From Actinopolymorpha alba DSM 45243 (lineage in GTDB: Bacteria; Actinomycetota; Actinomycetes; Propionibacteriales; Actinopolymorphaceae), in assembly GCF_000373925.1 (NCBI RefSeq), contig NZ_KB892823.1:62001-126000 (forward strand): a stretch of DNA of 64,000 bases, given 5' to 3'. The notes below the pieces were generated by a model. That model did no database searches. It was not told the origin of the DNA and saw nothing but the letters and a program-made list of their open reading frames with translations. Below are positions 25,660 through 34,852 of the stretch, one piece after another. Numbering within the stretch: the first letter of the stretch is position 1; the number at the start of each line of letters is the position of its first letter. Made by a program: the position numbers and the translations under genes.

Positions 25660-25831
25660 GCTGGCTGGCCTGGGTTCGGTTGGGGCTGCGCTTGCTGGGG
25701 CTGCGTCTGCCTGAGCTGGGCTCGGCCCGACTTGTCTGCTGGGGCTGGGCCCGGCCCGACTCCGCTCGCCCGATGCTGGCCTTCGCCGCCCAGCCCTCCT
25801 CGCGCCCCTCGCAGAGAAACGCAGGTTCCCC

Positions 25832-26638
25832 GTGTCTCGTACCGCTTCCGCGTCCGGCACCACCTCCTCCCCCGACGCCGGACAGCCGGCGACCGGCCTG
25901 GACCTCGCCCTGGTGGCGGCGCGTGGTTGGCCGGCTCTGACGACGGAGCGGCTGGGTGGGTGGCTCCTGCAGGCCGCCGACGGTTTCACCAACCGCTGCA
26001 ACTCGGTCGTCCCGGCGGGTGAGCCGGGCGTCCCGCTCGACCAGGCGCTGGAGCTGGTCCGGGACTTCTATGCCGGGCACGGCCTGCCGGCGCTGATCCA
26101 GGTGGTCGGTGGTACGCCGTTGGAGGCAGAACTACGGGCTCGCGGATGGTCGGTGCGCGGGAGCGGTAAGGACAACGCGACGGCGGCGAAGCTGCGGGTG
26201 GCGCCGCTAAGGGAGTTCCTCGCGCGGGCGGGTACGCCGGCGGTGGACGTCGAGGTGACCAGTGAGCTGGACGCGGACTGGCTCGCGCTGTACGGCCGGA
26301 CCACGACACCCGCGGCGGCCCGCCATGTCCTCGCCAGCCCCGAGCAGGTCGCCCTCGCCCGCATCGGCATGGAGGTGGGGTTGGGGCTGGCCGGCATCGG
26401 GCGCGGGGTGGTCACCGGCTCGTGGCTCGGGATCGCAGCCATCGAGGTCGCGCCACCCCACCGTCGGCGCGGCTTCGCGCGGGCGGTCATGAGCGCCCTC
26501 GGCCAGTGGGGACGCGACCGCGGCGCCAGCTGGGCGTACCTCCAGGTCGGCTCCGGCAACACGGCCGCGCTGGCTCTCTACGACCGGCTCGGCTTCCGGA
26601 CCGACCACGAGTACCGCTACTACACCCCTCCGAGCTGA
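25832..26638 (+). CDS. GNAT family N-acetyltransferase
   Basis: A 268-residue protein. Residues ~25-110 form an N-terminal substrate half (GWPALTTERLGGWLLQAADG, TNRCNSVVPAG). The C-terminal GNAT fold has acetyl-CoA motif A in VAPPHRRRGFARAVMSALGQ and a final YDRLGFRTDHEYRYY, typical of GNAT ends. It transfers an acetyl group to an unknown substrate. The GTG at 25832 has only a weak ribosome site (AGGTTCCCC), and no better start is visible. In relatives this protein has an N-terminal barrel that here is encoded separately upstream. Confidence 0.82.
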   Translation: MSRTASASGTTSSPDAGQPATGLDLALVAARGWPALTTERLGGWLLQAADGFTNRCNSVVPAGEPGVPLDQALELVRDFYAGHGLPALIQVVGGTPLEAELRARGWSVRGSGKDNATAAKLRVAPLREFLARAGTPAVDVEVTSELDADWLALYGRTTTPAAARHVLASPEQVALARIGMEVGLGLAGIGRGVVTGSWLGIAAIEVAPPHRRRGFARAVMSALGQWGRDRGASWAYLQVGSGNTAALALYDRLGFRTDHEYRYYTPPS

Positions 26639-26795
26639 CCCCGCCTACATGCCTCGCCTACATGCCTCGCCTGGGTGGCCATGCCTGCGTGCCCCGCCTA
26701 CGCGGCCATGCCTACCTGACCTCGCCCCTCCTCGACGGGCACCATGATCAACCAGGCCGTCAGTGGTCCCGGCCCGTGTGACAACCCGCGGCGCT

Positions 26796-26863
26796 CAAGA
26801 TCATTTCGGAGAAGTGGCCCACGTTCCGCGCGGAACGTGGGCCACTTCCCCGAAATGATCTTG
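26796..26863. repeat. 68-bp near-perfect palindrome
   Basis: Two 34-base arms (26796-26829 and 26830-26863) meet with no loop and differ at one position. Outer ends are CAAGATCATTTCGG and its complement. Such a sequence would form a cruciform or a very stable RNA hairpin. Confidence 0.9.
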
Positions 26864-26906
26864 GTCTGGGCCAAGAGTTGCTCACGATGCGAGACCGCCC
26901 ACCGAG

Positions 26907-26967
26907 GTTGCGATGACTTGGCGGAGGAGTTTCGGCATAGAAGCCGAGCCACCTCCACCAAGTCGCC
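26907..26967. repeat. Family A palindromic repeat, copy 2
   Basis: 61-base copy that matches copy 1 (7054-7114) at 59 positions in the same orientation, beginning GTTGCGATGACTTGGCGGAG. The inverted repeat has extra mismatches in the right arm (CACCTCCACCAAGT). Confidence 0.85.
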
Positions 26968-27051
26968 CCCGCGCCGCTCGGGACACGGCCAATCCTGGTG
27001 GCCGCCGGGTCGGCGAAGTGCCGGAGGTTGGGCACACTCAGGCGCGACACC

Positions 27052-27113
27052 CAGTCCCGCGTCAGTCCCCCGCGTCAGTCCCCCGCGTCAGTCCCCCGCG
27101 TCAGTCCTGCGCC
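27052..27113 (-). repeat. 13-bp tandem repeat spanning the VanW gene stop codon
   Basis: About 4.5 copies of a 13-bp unit, read leftward as GACTGACGCGGGG. The first copy contains the stop of the VanW gene (27101-27103), so extra TGA codons follow in the other frames. Confidence 0.92.
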
Positions 27114-28915
27114 ACGGGGTGGGGAGTCAGGCCGCGGTTTTGTTGTTTGTCCGGCGGCTTGTTGTCCGGCGCCGGACCGCAGACGATCTTGTCCTCGGGG
27201 TTGTACTTCACGTGGTCCGTCTCGGACTTCGCGAGCTTGCCGTCGAGGTAGATCCACCGGTGGACGTCGACATCGAAGCCGGCGGCACCATCGGGCTGGT
27301 CGACACAGCCGGGCTTCTCGTCGTAGAGCGTCTTGGGCGGCCGGATGTTGTACCTGTCGGTGGTCTTCGTCTTCACTTCCCAGTACTTCGTGCTCCACAA
27401 CCGCACCCTGATCCGGCCCTGGCTGCCGGGGGTGCTGAGGGTGCGCTTGGCCTCGATGTAGACGCCGTACGGCGTGTTGTTGCGCCACCTCAGGTCGAGC
27501 GAGCCCCAGTAGACCGTGGCTTCGCGACCAACCGGGTAGCGGGGAATGTAGAAGCCGTGCGGGCGGTGCTCGACGTCCTCCATCCCGGCGAAGAAGCCCG
27601 CGTTGTAGGTCGTGGTCGCCACCTGCGACACGCCGCCGCCGAGTTCTTCGCGCAACCGGCCACCCTTGATCACGAAGCCCTCGGTGAAGCCGTTCTCGGC
27701 GGTCCGCTCACCCACGAGTCCGTTGAGGCTGAACGTCTCGCCCGGCTTGATGAGCGCGCCGTTGATCAGCTCGGCGGCCCGGCCGATGTTGGTGTTGCGG
27801 TAGGAGGCGTGCGGGTAGTAGGTCGTGAACTCCCCGACAACTTCCTTGATGCCAAAGCCCTGCAGCAGCTTGGTGGTGACCTTGGGGTCCGTGGTCACGG
27901 TCTGCACCTGTGCGACGCGCTCGCCCCCGGACTTCGGCAGCGCCGCCAGCACGGCCGAGGCGAGCCGGTCGGGGGGCACGGTGTGGCCCTGCTTGCTGGG
28001 CACGATGGTGGGCTTGCCACCGGAGATCTTCACCGTGGCGTCCACCGGCTCGGTCTGCACGTCTTTCAGCTTCTTGGCGACGTTCTTCTCCAGCGCCTTA
28101 CCGTCCAGCTTGGGTGCGAGCGCGCCGCCCTTGCCGACCATCTTCAGGGCCGAGCCGATCTCCTCTGGGGTGGCATCGAACGACTTGTCGCCGACCCGCA
28201 CGGTCACCGGGCCCGACATGGCCGGCGTCGCGAAGTCCTGCAGCGCCTTCTGGACCTCCGCCGCACTCACCGAGGGTTTGCGCTCGGCGGCGGGAAGCGC
28301 GATCGGGCCGCGGGTGACCAGGAACTCCTGCTGGAGCCGCAGGCCCGCGGCCTTCTGGTCGAGCTGCTGCCCGGCCTTGGGCGTGGTGGCCTTGGGCGTG
28401 CCTCCGGCGAAGGTGATGCCACCCTCGCTGGCCGGCTTGTCGACCTTGGCGGCCAGCGACTTCATCGCCTTGCCCAGCTGCGACTGGTCGACCGTGAGGA
28501 CGGGGGGCGTCTCGTCGCCACCACCGAGCGCACGTGCCAGGCGTACCGGATTGAACGTACGCGGAACGTAGGCAGCGTCCGTGGTCGCCTGGAGGTCGAG
28601 CGCGAGGCCCACGTCGGCGGGGTCGAGCGTGTAGGTCTGGCCACCCGCCGTGACCTTCAGCGGCTTGTCCGCTTCGGGAAGGAGTTGGTCACGCAGGCGT
28701 GCTTCGGCCGCCGAGCGGGACAGCCCGCCGAGAGGCACGCCGGCCACGGTGGTGCCGCGTGGGACCCGGTCGCCGAAGGCGAAGACGAGAATGGAGTAGA
28801 CGCCGAACAACGCGACTACCACTCCGGCGGCGGCGAGCGCGATGATGCGGCCGCGCCGCTCGGGCGGAGGCGGTGGCAAAGTGATCAACTGGCTTGGGCC
28901 ACCCGGCTCGAACAC
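27101..28915 (-). CDS. VanW family protein with putative peptidoglycan-binding domains
   Basis: A 604-residue envelope protein. After a short proline-rich cytoplasmic start (LPPPPPERRGR) comes one transmembrane helix at ~24-46. The extracytoplasmic part has two repeated peptidoglycan-binding-4-like segments (TYTLDPADVGLALDLQ and KSFDATPEEIGSALKMVG) and then the VanW domain: FTTYYPHASYRNTNIGRAAE, LKPGETFSLNGLVG-like IKPGETFSLNGLVGERTAE and GGGVSQVATTTYNA. VanW function is unknown, although it was first seen in vancomycin-resistance clusters; no van genes lie here. The GTG at 28915 follows GGAGGGG. The C-terminus ends inside a 13-bp tandem repeat. Confidence 0.9.
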   Translation of the reverse strand: MFEPGGPSQLITLPPPPPERRGRIIALAAAGVVVALFGVYSILVFAFGDRVPRGTTVAGVPLGGLSRSAAEARLRDQLLPEADKPLKVTAGGQTYTLDPADVGLALDLQATTDAAYVPRTFNPVRLARALGGGDETPPVLTVDQSQLGKAMKSLAAKVDKPASEGGITFAGGTPKATTPKAGQQLDQKAAGLRLQQEFLVTRGPIALPAAERKPSVSAAEVQKALQDFATPAMSGPVTVRVGDKSFDATPEEIGSALKMVGKGGALAPKLDGKALEKNVAKKLKDVQTEPVDATVKISGGKPTIVPSKQGHTVPPDRLASAVLAALPKSGGERVAQVQTVTTDPKVTTKLLQGFGIKEVVGEFTTYYPHASYRNTNIGRAAELINGALIKPGETFSLNGLVGERTAENGFTEGFVIKGGRLREELGGGVSQVATTTYNAGFFAGMEDVEHRPHGFYIPRYPVGREATVYWGSLDLRWRNNTPYGVYIEAKRTLSTPGSQGRIRVRLWSTKYWEVKTKTTDRYNIRPPKTLYDEKPGCVDQPDGAAGFDVDVHRWIYLDGKLAKSETDHVKYNPEDKIVCGPAPDNKPPDKQQNRGLTPHPVAQD

Positions 28916-29114
28916 AACCCCTCCGAATGCTTTGCTGTGGTTCGGCGGCCAAATCTAGGCTGCGATGCCGACAATCTCGCCAAGACTAAGGGTTACGCGG
29001 GTCGTTCTGTCGTACCGGCGCCTACCCGTGAGACGCGATTTGAGTACGCGGGTCGCCGAATTAATGAGATAAGTCCGACACATCACCCATAGCGGCACGT
29101 GCCTCCGACAGCCC

Positions 29115-29750
29115 TCAGACGCCGGAGTCCGGCGGGTTTCCGTCTTCGGCCTGGCCGGCGATCCTGGGCACCGGGTGGTAGCCGCCCGAGTAATAGACGA
29201 GCGCCGCCGGATTGTCGGGACCGTCTCCCGGCGTACCCGCCTCCGTGCTCACCACCAGGCCGACCAGGATCGAGTGGTCACCGCCGTCGTAGACCGCCCA
29301 CGTACGACACTCCAGCCGCGCGATCGCGTCTGTCAGGAGTGGGGCACCAGTGAGCGACCGGTGAGTGGCGATGCCGCCGAACTGACCAGAAAGCGGGCGC
29401 CCCCGGGTCGCCAGCCGGCTCGCGACCTGCTCGCTCTCAGCGCCAGCGGCGAGGACCGACACCGCCCAGATACCACTGGCGAGTACGGCGTCGTGGAATC
29501 TCGCGGCCTTCTCGACGCACACAAGCACCAGCGGCGGCGCCAGCGACACCGATGTGAAGGCGGTCGCGGTCATCGCACGGTCGTCCCCGTCAAGCCGGGT
29601 GGTGACGATCGTCACGCCACTGGCGTACCGCGCCAGCGCCGCGCGGTATGCGGCCGCGTCGACCGGTGACCAGGCCGCGGCCTCGGGCCGCGCGGTTGCT
29701 GGCGAAATGGGCGCTGTCGTCTGATCATCTAGCTCTTCGAGCACGTCCAC
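29115..29750 (-). CDS. Flavin reductase family protein
   Basis: A 211-residue FMN-binding split-barrel protein. Motifs are RYASGVTIVTTRLDGDD, MTATAFTSVSLAPPLVLVCV and FAVSVLAAG-like WAVSVLAAGAESEQVASRL, then HSILVGLVV, as in flavin:NAD(P)H reductases that feed reduced flavin to two-component monooxygenases. No monooxygenase partner is nearby. The start is uncertain: GTG at 29750 with a second GTG six bases inside. The spacing to the next leftward gene (VanW) is about 200 bases, so it is probably a separate unit. Confidence 0.85.
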   Translation of the reverse strand: MDVLEELDDQTTAPISPATARPEAAAWSPVDAAAYRAALARYASGVTIVTTRLDGDDRAMTATAFTSVSLAPPLVLVCVEKAARFHDAVLASGIWAVSVLAAGAESEQVASRLATRGRPLSGQFGGIATHRSLTGAPLLTDAIARLECRTWAVYDGGDHSILVGLVVSTEAGTPGDGPDNPAALVYYSGGYHPVPRIAGQAEDGNPPDSGV

Positions 29751-29841
29751 GGACCATACCTTCGTGAGGTATCGGTGCCATTACGCAGCGGCCGGGATTG
29801 GACCAGCCCGGCCACCTGAACCCTGCGGGCCCGGTCGCACC

Positions 29842-30207
29842 TCAGTCCGGACTGCTGGCCATCGCGCGGATGAGCTGCCAGGCCGCCACGATCACGCCGA
29901 ACAGGACGAATCCCAGGCCGTACCAGTCGCCGGCGAGCACGATGTCGCCCTCCGGCCGGGGCCACAGCGCCGCGACCACGGGAATCGCCCACCCCACCGA
30001 CGCGGCCAAGACGCCCGGGACGCCGAGAAGCCGGCGCCCCTGCCCTAACAGCATCCCCGCCGCGGCGATCCCGAGGACCAGCCCGAACGGCAGGCCAGCC
30101 CCCAACACGTCGGCGTTCATCCGCGAGACGAACAGCCCGGCGAGACCCGTCAGGATGCCGAGGAGGGCGAGCAGGAGGAGTCCGACCCCCCGTAGGAATG
30201 CCGACAC
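29842..30207 (-). CDS. DUF6113-like four-helix membrane protein
   Basis: A 121-residue protein with about four transmembrane helices: FLRGVGLLLLALLGILTGLA, LGAGLPFGLVLGIAAAGMLL, VLAASVGWAIPVVAAL and LGFVLFGVIVAAWQLI. A protein of this kind lies next to mshB in many actinomycetes (Rv1171 position), which is why I assign DUF6113. No catalytic residues are evident and function is unknown. It is transcribed after mshB with a 91-base gap that holds a perfect 10-bp hairpin. Confidence 0.75.
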   Translation of the reverse strand: MSAFLRGVGLLLLALLGILTGLAGLFVSRMNADVLGAGLPFGLVLGIAAAGMLLGQGRRLLGVPGVLAASVGWAIPVVAALWPRPEGDIVLAGDWYGLGFVLFGVIVAAWQLIRAMASSPD

Positions 30208-30253
30208 GAGTCGGAGCCTACGCGGGCCCGCCCCGGGTCCCGCTCGCCAGCCG

Positions 30254-30281
30254 TGCCCCCGGCCGATCGATGCCGGGGGCA
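30254..30281. terminator. Hairpin between mshB and the DUF6113-like gene
   Basis: TGCCCCCGGC (30254-30263) pairs perfectly with 30272-30281 around CGATCGAT. It lies 18 bases past the mshB stop and may attenuate read-through into the membrane protein gene. Confidence 0.6.
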
Positions 30282-30298
30282 GTTTCGATCAGTTCCGA

Positions 30299-31186
30299 TC
30301 AGGCCACGCCGGAGAACAGATCGGTTTCCACCCCGGTCTGCGGGTCCCGCTCGCCCGGCGTCCCCCGGATCAGCCGGTAGCACTCCTCCGCCCAGACCTG
30401 GTTGCCCAGATTGTTGGAGAGCGCGAAGAATGGCCCGTCCACGCTGATCTGCGTCGCGTGCGCCCGCATCGCCGCCATCTTCTGCTCGACGTGGACGCCA
30501 CCGTCGATCCGCGCGTCGATGAGTTCGTCGGGCACGAAGCTCGGCGGCAGCTCGCCGTCGGGGTCGAGGCCCTCGAAGGTCGTGTCGCCCGCGTCGCGCA
30601 GCCTGCGGAGCCCTTCCCGGAAGTTGGTCTCGGGCATGGCCGTCCAGTAGACCTTCGGGATGTCCCAGGCGTCGCCGAGGTCGCGGCGGTACGACGGCAC
30701 GCCCGCCAGCGCATGGGCGTACGTCGCAACCCGGTGCGCCTGGATGTGGTCGGGGTGGCCGTACCCTCCGAAGTCGTCGTACGTCACGAGCACCTGGGGC
30801 CGTTGCTCACGGATCACCGCGACCAGGTGGTCGGCGGCCTCCTTCAGGTCGGCCCGCCAGAAGCAGTTCGGCCGGTCGTTGGCGGGAGTGCCGATCATGC
30901 CCGAGTCGCGGTAGCGCCCGGCACCGCCGAGCCAACGCTGGTCGCTGACGCCGAGCGCGGCCATCGCGTCGGCCATTTCCTTCTCGCGGTGCTCGCCGAG
31001 TCCGTCCTCCTGATCGGCGGCGAGGTGCACGAGATCGGGGACGAGGACCTCGCCTTCCTCGCCTCTCGTGCAGGTGACCAAGGTGACCTGCGCACCTTCG
31101 GCGACGTATTTCGCCATCGTCGTGCCGTTCCCGATGGTCTCGTCGTCGGGGTGGGCATGCACAAGCAGAATTCTTCGATCGGCCAT
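30299..31186 (-). CDS. mshB: Mycothiol biosynthesis deacetylase MshB
   Basis: Zinc deacetylase acting on N-acetyl-glucosaminyl-inositol, the second step of mycothiol synthesis in actinobacteria. The 295-residue protein has the PIG-L zinc motif HAHPDDE (His12, Asp15) and the later ligand in [23 protein letters not shown] and [13 protein letters not shown] match MshB rather than the conjugate amidase Mca; Mca (~290 residues) is the main alternative. The ATG at 31186 gives [16 protein letters not shown]. The DUF6113-like gene follows, as in mycobacteria. Confidence 0.93.
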   Translation of the reverse strand: MADRRILLVHAHPDDETIGNGTTMAKYVAEGAQVTLVTCTRGEEGEVLVPDLVHLAADQEDGLGEHREKEMADAMAALGVSDQRWLGGAGRYRDSGMIGTPANDRPNCFWRADLKEAADHLVAVIREQRPQVLVTYDDFGGYGHPDHIQAHRVATYAHALAGVPSYRRDLGDAWDIPKVYWTAMPETNFREGLRRLRDAGDTTFEGLDPDGELPPSFVPDELIDARIDGGVHVEQKMAAMRAHATQISVDGPFFALSNNLGNQVWAEECYRLIRGTPGERDPQTGVETDLFSGVA

Positions 31187-31266
31187 GCGCCCACCCTACG
31201 GACTGCCGCCACCAAGGGCCCGGCAACGATGACGGCGGTGACCACGGCGTGCCAGGATCGACGACC

Positions 31267-33399
31267 GTGACCACATCCCACCCGAACGCCGACCAGGGCG
31301 CCGCCGAGCGCCCGGCCGTGTCGTACCCCCGGCTGGCCGCCCGCACGCTGCGCTTCACGCTGGGCGCGCCGCGCACGTTCACGCTCGCGCCCGACGGCAG
31401 CCGGATCGTGTTCCTCCGCGCGCCGTCCGGGACCGACCGGGCGATCGAGCTGTGGAGCTACGACGTCGCCGAAGGGACCGAACGCCGGATCGCCGACCCG
31501 TCCGCGCTGCTCACCGACGCAGCTGAGGACCTCTCCCCCGAGGAACGCGCGCGCCGGGAGCGTTCCCGCGAGGGCGCGGCCGGCATCGTGGGGTACGCCT
31601 GCGACTCCGAGGTCCGGCTCGCGGCGTTCGCGCTGTCGTCGCGGCTGTGGCTGGCCGATCTCGGCACCAGCGAGGTACGCGAGCTACCGTCGGTCGCGCC
31701 GGTGGTCGACCCGAGACCCGACCCGTCGGGGCGGTTCGTGGCGTACGCGTCGAACGGCGCCCTCCGGCTGGTCGACCTCCAGGCCGACAAGGACGTCGCG
31801 CTCGTGGAGCCTGACGGCGACACCGTGGCGTGGGGTGTCGCGGAGTTCATCGCGGCCGAGGAGATGGGGCGTACGCGGGGATTCTGGTGGGCACCTGACG
31901 GGTCCGCCCTGCTGGTCGAGAGGTACGACGAGGCGCCGGTCCCGGTCTGGCACATCGCCAACCCCGCGCATCCCGACCAGGCACCGCAGCCGGTCCGCTA
32001 CCCGGCGGCCGGCACCGCGAACTCCGAGGTCGGCCTGTGGCTGGTGGACCTGGAGGGGACCCGGCGGGAGGTCCGGTGGGACCACGCGCGGTTCCCGTAC
32101 CTCGCGGACGTCAGCTGGTCGTCGTCCGGCCCGCCGCTGCTCTACGTCCTGACCCGGGACCAGAGGACCGCCCAGGTGCTCGCGGTCGACCTGGCCGAGG
32201 GGACCACCTCGCTGGTCCACGAGGTGACTGACCAGGCCTGGATCGACCTGATCCCTGGCACTCCCGCGTGGTTGCCGGACGGCCGGCTGCTCACGACGGT
32301 CGACGAGGGCGACACCCGGCGGCTCGCGTTCGACGGGACGCCCGTGACCCCGCCGGGGCTCCAGGTGGGCGCGGTCTTCGACGTCGACGACAGTGGCGTG
32401 CTCGTGTCCGCGACCACCGAGCCGGTCGAGCAGCACGTCGTCAGGGTTGGGCTCGACGGGACGGTGACCGAGGTGACCCGCGAGCCCGGCCTGCATGCTG
32501 GGCGCGCGGCCGGTGACCTGGCGGTTCTGGTGTCCCAGACGCTCACGCACGACGGGGTTCGGGTCCGAGTCCTCCGGGACGGCTCTGAAGTCGGGCAGAT
32601 CGAGTCGCGCCAGGAGCGGCCGCCGTTCATGCCGACCGTCACGCTGCTGCGGCTCGGCGCGCGCGAGCTCCGGGCCGCGGTGCTGTTCCCGCGCGACCAC
32701 ATCCCGGGTTCGGCCCGGCTGCCGCTGCTTCTTGACCCGTACGGCGGGCCGCACGCGCTGCGCGTCCGGTCGGCGCGGGCCAGCTACCTCGCCAGCCAGT
32801 GGCTCGCCGACCAGGGTTTCTGCGTCGTCGTCGCGGACGGCCGGGGCACCCCCAACCGCGGACCAGCCTGGGAACGCCAGGTCCTGAACGACTTCGTGAG
32901 CACCCTCGACGACCAGGTGGAGGTCGTCGCCGAAGTCGCGAAGCGCTACCCGGAGGACGTCGACACCGGGCGGGTCGCGATCCGGGGATGGTCGTACGGC
33001 GGGTACCTGTCAGCGCTCGCGGTGATCCAGCGGCCCGACGTCTTCCACGCGGGCGTCGCCGGCGCGCCCGTCACCGACTGGCGGCTCTACGACACCTGCT
33101 ACACCGAGCGCTACCTCGGCCATCCCGAGGAGCGGCCGGAGGTCTACGAGCGGAACAGCCTGCTGGCCTCGGCGGGCAAGCTCGAGCGACCGCTGCTGCT
33201 GATCCATGGTCTCGCCGACGACAACGTCGTCGCGGCCCACACGCTGAGGTTGTCCTCGGCGTTGCTGGCGGCCGGCCGCCCGCACATCGTCCTGCCGCTG
33301 ACCGGCGTCACGCACATGACGCCGCAGGAGGTCGTCGCGGAGAACCTCCTGCTGCTGGAGCTGGAGTTCCTCCGCGACGCCCTGTCCTCACCTCAATGA
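31267..33399 (+). CDS. S9 family (DPP-IV type) prolyl oligopeptidase
   Basis: A 710-residue serine peptidase. The N-terminal beta-propeller has ASNGALRLVDLQ and the double-glutamate segment AEFIAAEEMGRTRGFWWAPD used by dipeptidyl peptidases to hold the substrate amino terminus. The C-terminal alpha/beta-hydrolase has the nucleophile in GWSYGGYLSA, the acid in HGLADDNV and the histidine in GVTHMTP. No signal peptide is seen, so it is probably intracellular and trims peptides. The GTG at 31267 with AGGA about 10 bases before is preferred; an in-frame GTG at 31249 is an alternative. Confidence 0.9.
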   Translation: MTTSHPNADQGAAERPAVSYPRLAARTLRFTLGAPRTFTLAPDGSRIVFLRAPSGTDRAIELWSYDVAEGTERRIADPSALLTDAAEDLSPEERARRERSREGAAGIVGYACDSEVRLAAFALSSRLWLADLGTSEVRELPSVAPVVDPRPDPSGRFVAYASNGALRLVDLQADKDVALVEPDGDTVAWGVAEFIAAEEMGRTRGFWWAPDGSALLVERYDEAPVPVWHIANPAHPDQAPQPVRYPAAGTANSEVGLWLVDLEGTRREVRWDHARFPYLADVSWSSSGPPLLYVLTRDQRTAQVLAVDLAEGTTSLVHEVTDQAWIDLIPGTPAWLPDGRLLTTVDEGDTRRLAFDGTPVTPPGLQVGAVFDVDDSGVLVSATTEPVEQHVVRVGLDGTVTEVTREPGLHAGRAAGDLAVLVSQTLTHDGVRVRVLRDGSEVGQIESRQERPPFMPTVTLLRLGARELRAAVLFPRDHIPGSARLPLLLDPYGGPHALRVRSARASYLASQWLADQGFCVVVADGRGTPNRGPAWERQVLNDFVSTLDDQVEVVAEVAKRYPEDVDTGRVAIRGWSYGGYLSALAVIQRPDVFHAGVAGAPVTDWRLYDTCYTERYLGHPEERPEVYERNSLLASAGKLERPLLLIHGLADDNVVAAHTLRLSSALLAAGRPHIVLPLTGVTHMTPQEVVAENLLLLELEFLRDALSSPQ

Positions 33400-33428
33400 A
33401 TGTCATGAAGCCGGGGTGTAGATGCGGT

Positions 33429-34775
33429 TCATGCCCCGACGGTCGTGCTGTGACCCGGCTCCACGAGACGCGTAACGGTGCGGTTGCCGATATGAGCAAC
33501 CCAGTGCAGCGGCTCGTTGCCAGACTCGAGGGTGAGGGTCGTGCTCTCGTGGCCGTTGTGCCTGACAGCGACCCTCATGGAGCGGTAGGCCAAGCCCGCG
33601 ACTTCCACCCAGCCGTCGGCCAGGTGCGAGCGCGTTTCCAGTGCCCCGTCATACCGGGGGTTGATACCGGTCAGGCCGGTGCAGAGGTGGGACACAAGAG
33701 TGAACGGCACTTCCGGGTACGGGGCACGGGAGTCGATCAGGTGTCTGATCCAGCGGATGGCCATGGCATCGTGGCCATAGGCGAAGAACGCCTCCGGCAG
33801 ATAGGTGAACGCCTCGATGTTGCGAGGAGGCTGCCGTTGGAGTGAGTCGTCGAGGAAGGCGAGATGCGCTCTTGCGCGGGCCCCCTCGGGAAGCAGGCGT
33901 TTCACGGCAGGAAACCACGAGGGCTCGAAGGCGAACTCGCTGTACACGCGCCGTGCCGAGACCCCGGTCAGATAGTGGCCGCCAGCTTCGTCCCACCAGT
34001 CGTCCTCGAAGTGCGCGCGGAGCCGGTCGGCGCTCTCGCGTGCCTCGCGGGCGAGTTCTTTGTCCCGGCAGGTCGCGGCGATGGAGGTCGCGGCGGCCCA
34101 CTGGCTGGCGATGCCGTCGCCGGCCACCTGCATATCCGGAGCGTTGGATGCCTCGTTGTACGTGGGGCTGCCCGCAAAGATGTCGCTGGTGCCTTGTTCC
34201 CCGGCCACACCCGTGCCCAGGATGTCGTGGCGGGGTACAAACTCTCTCAGAAGGTTGCGGTAGTAACTCGAGAACACCGGGTCGGTCAAGTACCTGTCGT
34301 CTGCCGTCCACAGGTACTGTTCGATGCTCTTCTCGGCGATTTCGAAGGCGGCCGGGGTTTCGTGTACGAACCGCGAGTCGTCCACGTAGTCGATGGCTGC
34401 CGGCTCGCCATCGAAGGTGAACGCCCACAGCGGGTAGTAGGCCCGGGCGGCTGTGGCTGATGCTGCGAAGTGCCGCAGCATGGAGAAGTTCTCGCGATCC
34501 AGCCCGAGGAGGTGGGCGCCCAGCGACTGATGGGCGACATCGCGTGAGTAGAACATGGGACGGTCGGTTAGTGCCGCCCAATAGGACGGGATCGCGCCAG
34601 GATCTTCGGACCTGACACGGCTCAAGGACTGAGAGACAGCCCAGTCAAAGCCCTGCTCCAGGTGGGAATCGGAGCAGCGGAAACGGAGGTCCGGGGAAGC
34701 TCCCGGACGGCGCAATATGGTCACGTTCAGGACGGTAATCCACAACCAAAGGCTCCACGTGCCGTCCAACATCAC
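33429..34775 (-). CDS. Six-hairpin glycosidase-like protein, possibly N-terminally truncated
   Basis: The frame gives up to 448 residues. Clear family-like sequence begins only near residue 38 (SDSHLEQGFDWAVSQSL) and continues MFYSRDVAHQSLGAHLLGLD, LLREFVPRHDILGTG, SPTYNEASNAPDMQVAGDG and EAFTYLPEAFFAYGHDA, which look like an (alpha/alpha)6 toroid of glycoside hydrolases. The first ~35 residues are Trp-rich and unlike a domain start, so the true start may lie downstream or the 5' end may be lost. Catalytic acids cannot be assigned. It follows the GxGYxYP gene in the same direction and probably acts on the same glycan. Function is inferred from fold and context. Confidence 0.68.
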   Translation of the reverse strand: MMLDGTWSLWLWITVLNVTILRRPGASPDLRFRCSDSHLEQGFDWAVSQSLSRVRSEDPGAIPSYWAALTDRPMFYSRDVAHQSLGAHLLGLDRENFSMLRHFAASATAARAYYPLWAFTFDGEPAAIDYVDDSRFVHETPAAFEIAEKSIEQYLWTADDRYLTDPVFSSYYRNLLREFVPRHDILGTGVAGEQGTSDIFAGSPTYNEASNAPDMQVAGDGIASQWAAATSIAATCRDKELAREARESADRLRAHFEDDWWDEAGGHYLTGVSARRVYSEFAFEPSWFPAVKRLLPEGARARAHLAFLDDSLQRQPPRNIEAFTYLPEAFFAYGHDAMAIRWIRHLIDSRAPYPEVPFTLVSHLCTGLTGINPRYDGALETRSHLADGWVEVAGLAYRSMRVAVRHNGHESTTLTLESGNEPLHWVAHIGNRTVTRLVEPGHSTTVGA

Positions 34776-34852
34776 TTACACCGCCGTGCTCGACGTCCGC
34801 AGGGCGACCGCCGAGCACCTCGCGAAGCAGCGGCACTACTCATCTTGCAGTG

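Larger units (their letters stand above)
26639..27100. other. Repeat-rich intergenic region
   Basis: 462 bases between convergent genes with at least four repeat structures in a row: two 13-bp copies of CGCCTACATGCCT (26642-26667), a 68-bp palindrome (26796-26863), family A copy 2 (26907-26967) and a 13-bp tandem repeat (from 27052). No gene was recognised; a long rightward frame that starts here only shadows the VanW gene. Confidence 0.7.

Noticed and set aside
27052-27113. Possible CRISPR array
   Set aside because: Copies are directly adjacent with no spacers, so it is a simple tandem repeat.
27101-28915. Vancomycin resistance locus
   Set aside because: VanW-domain proteins are common in actinomycetes and no vanHAX, vanS or vanR genes are in the window.
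26744-29092. 782-residue rightward frame opposite the VanW gene
   Set aside because: The opposite strand encodes a recognisable VanW protein with a good ribosome site; this frame begins inside palindromic repeats.
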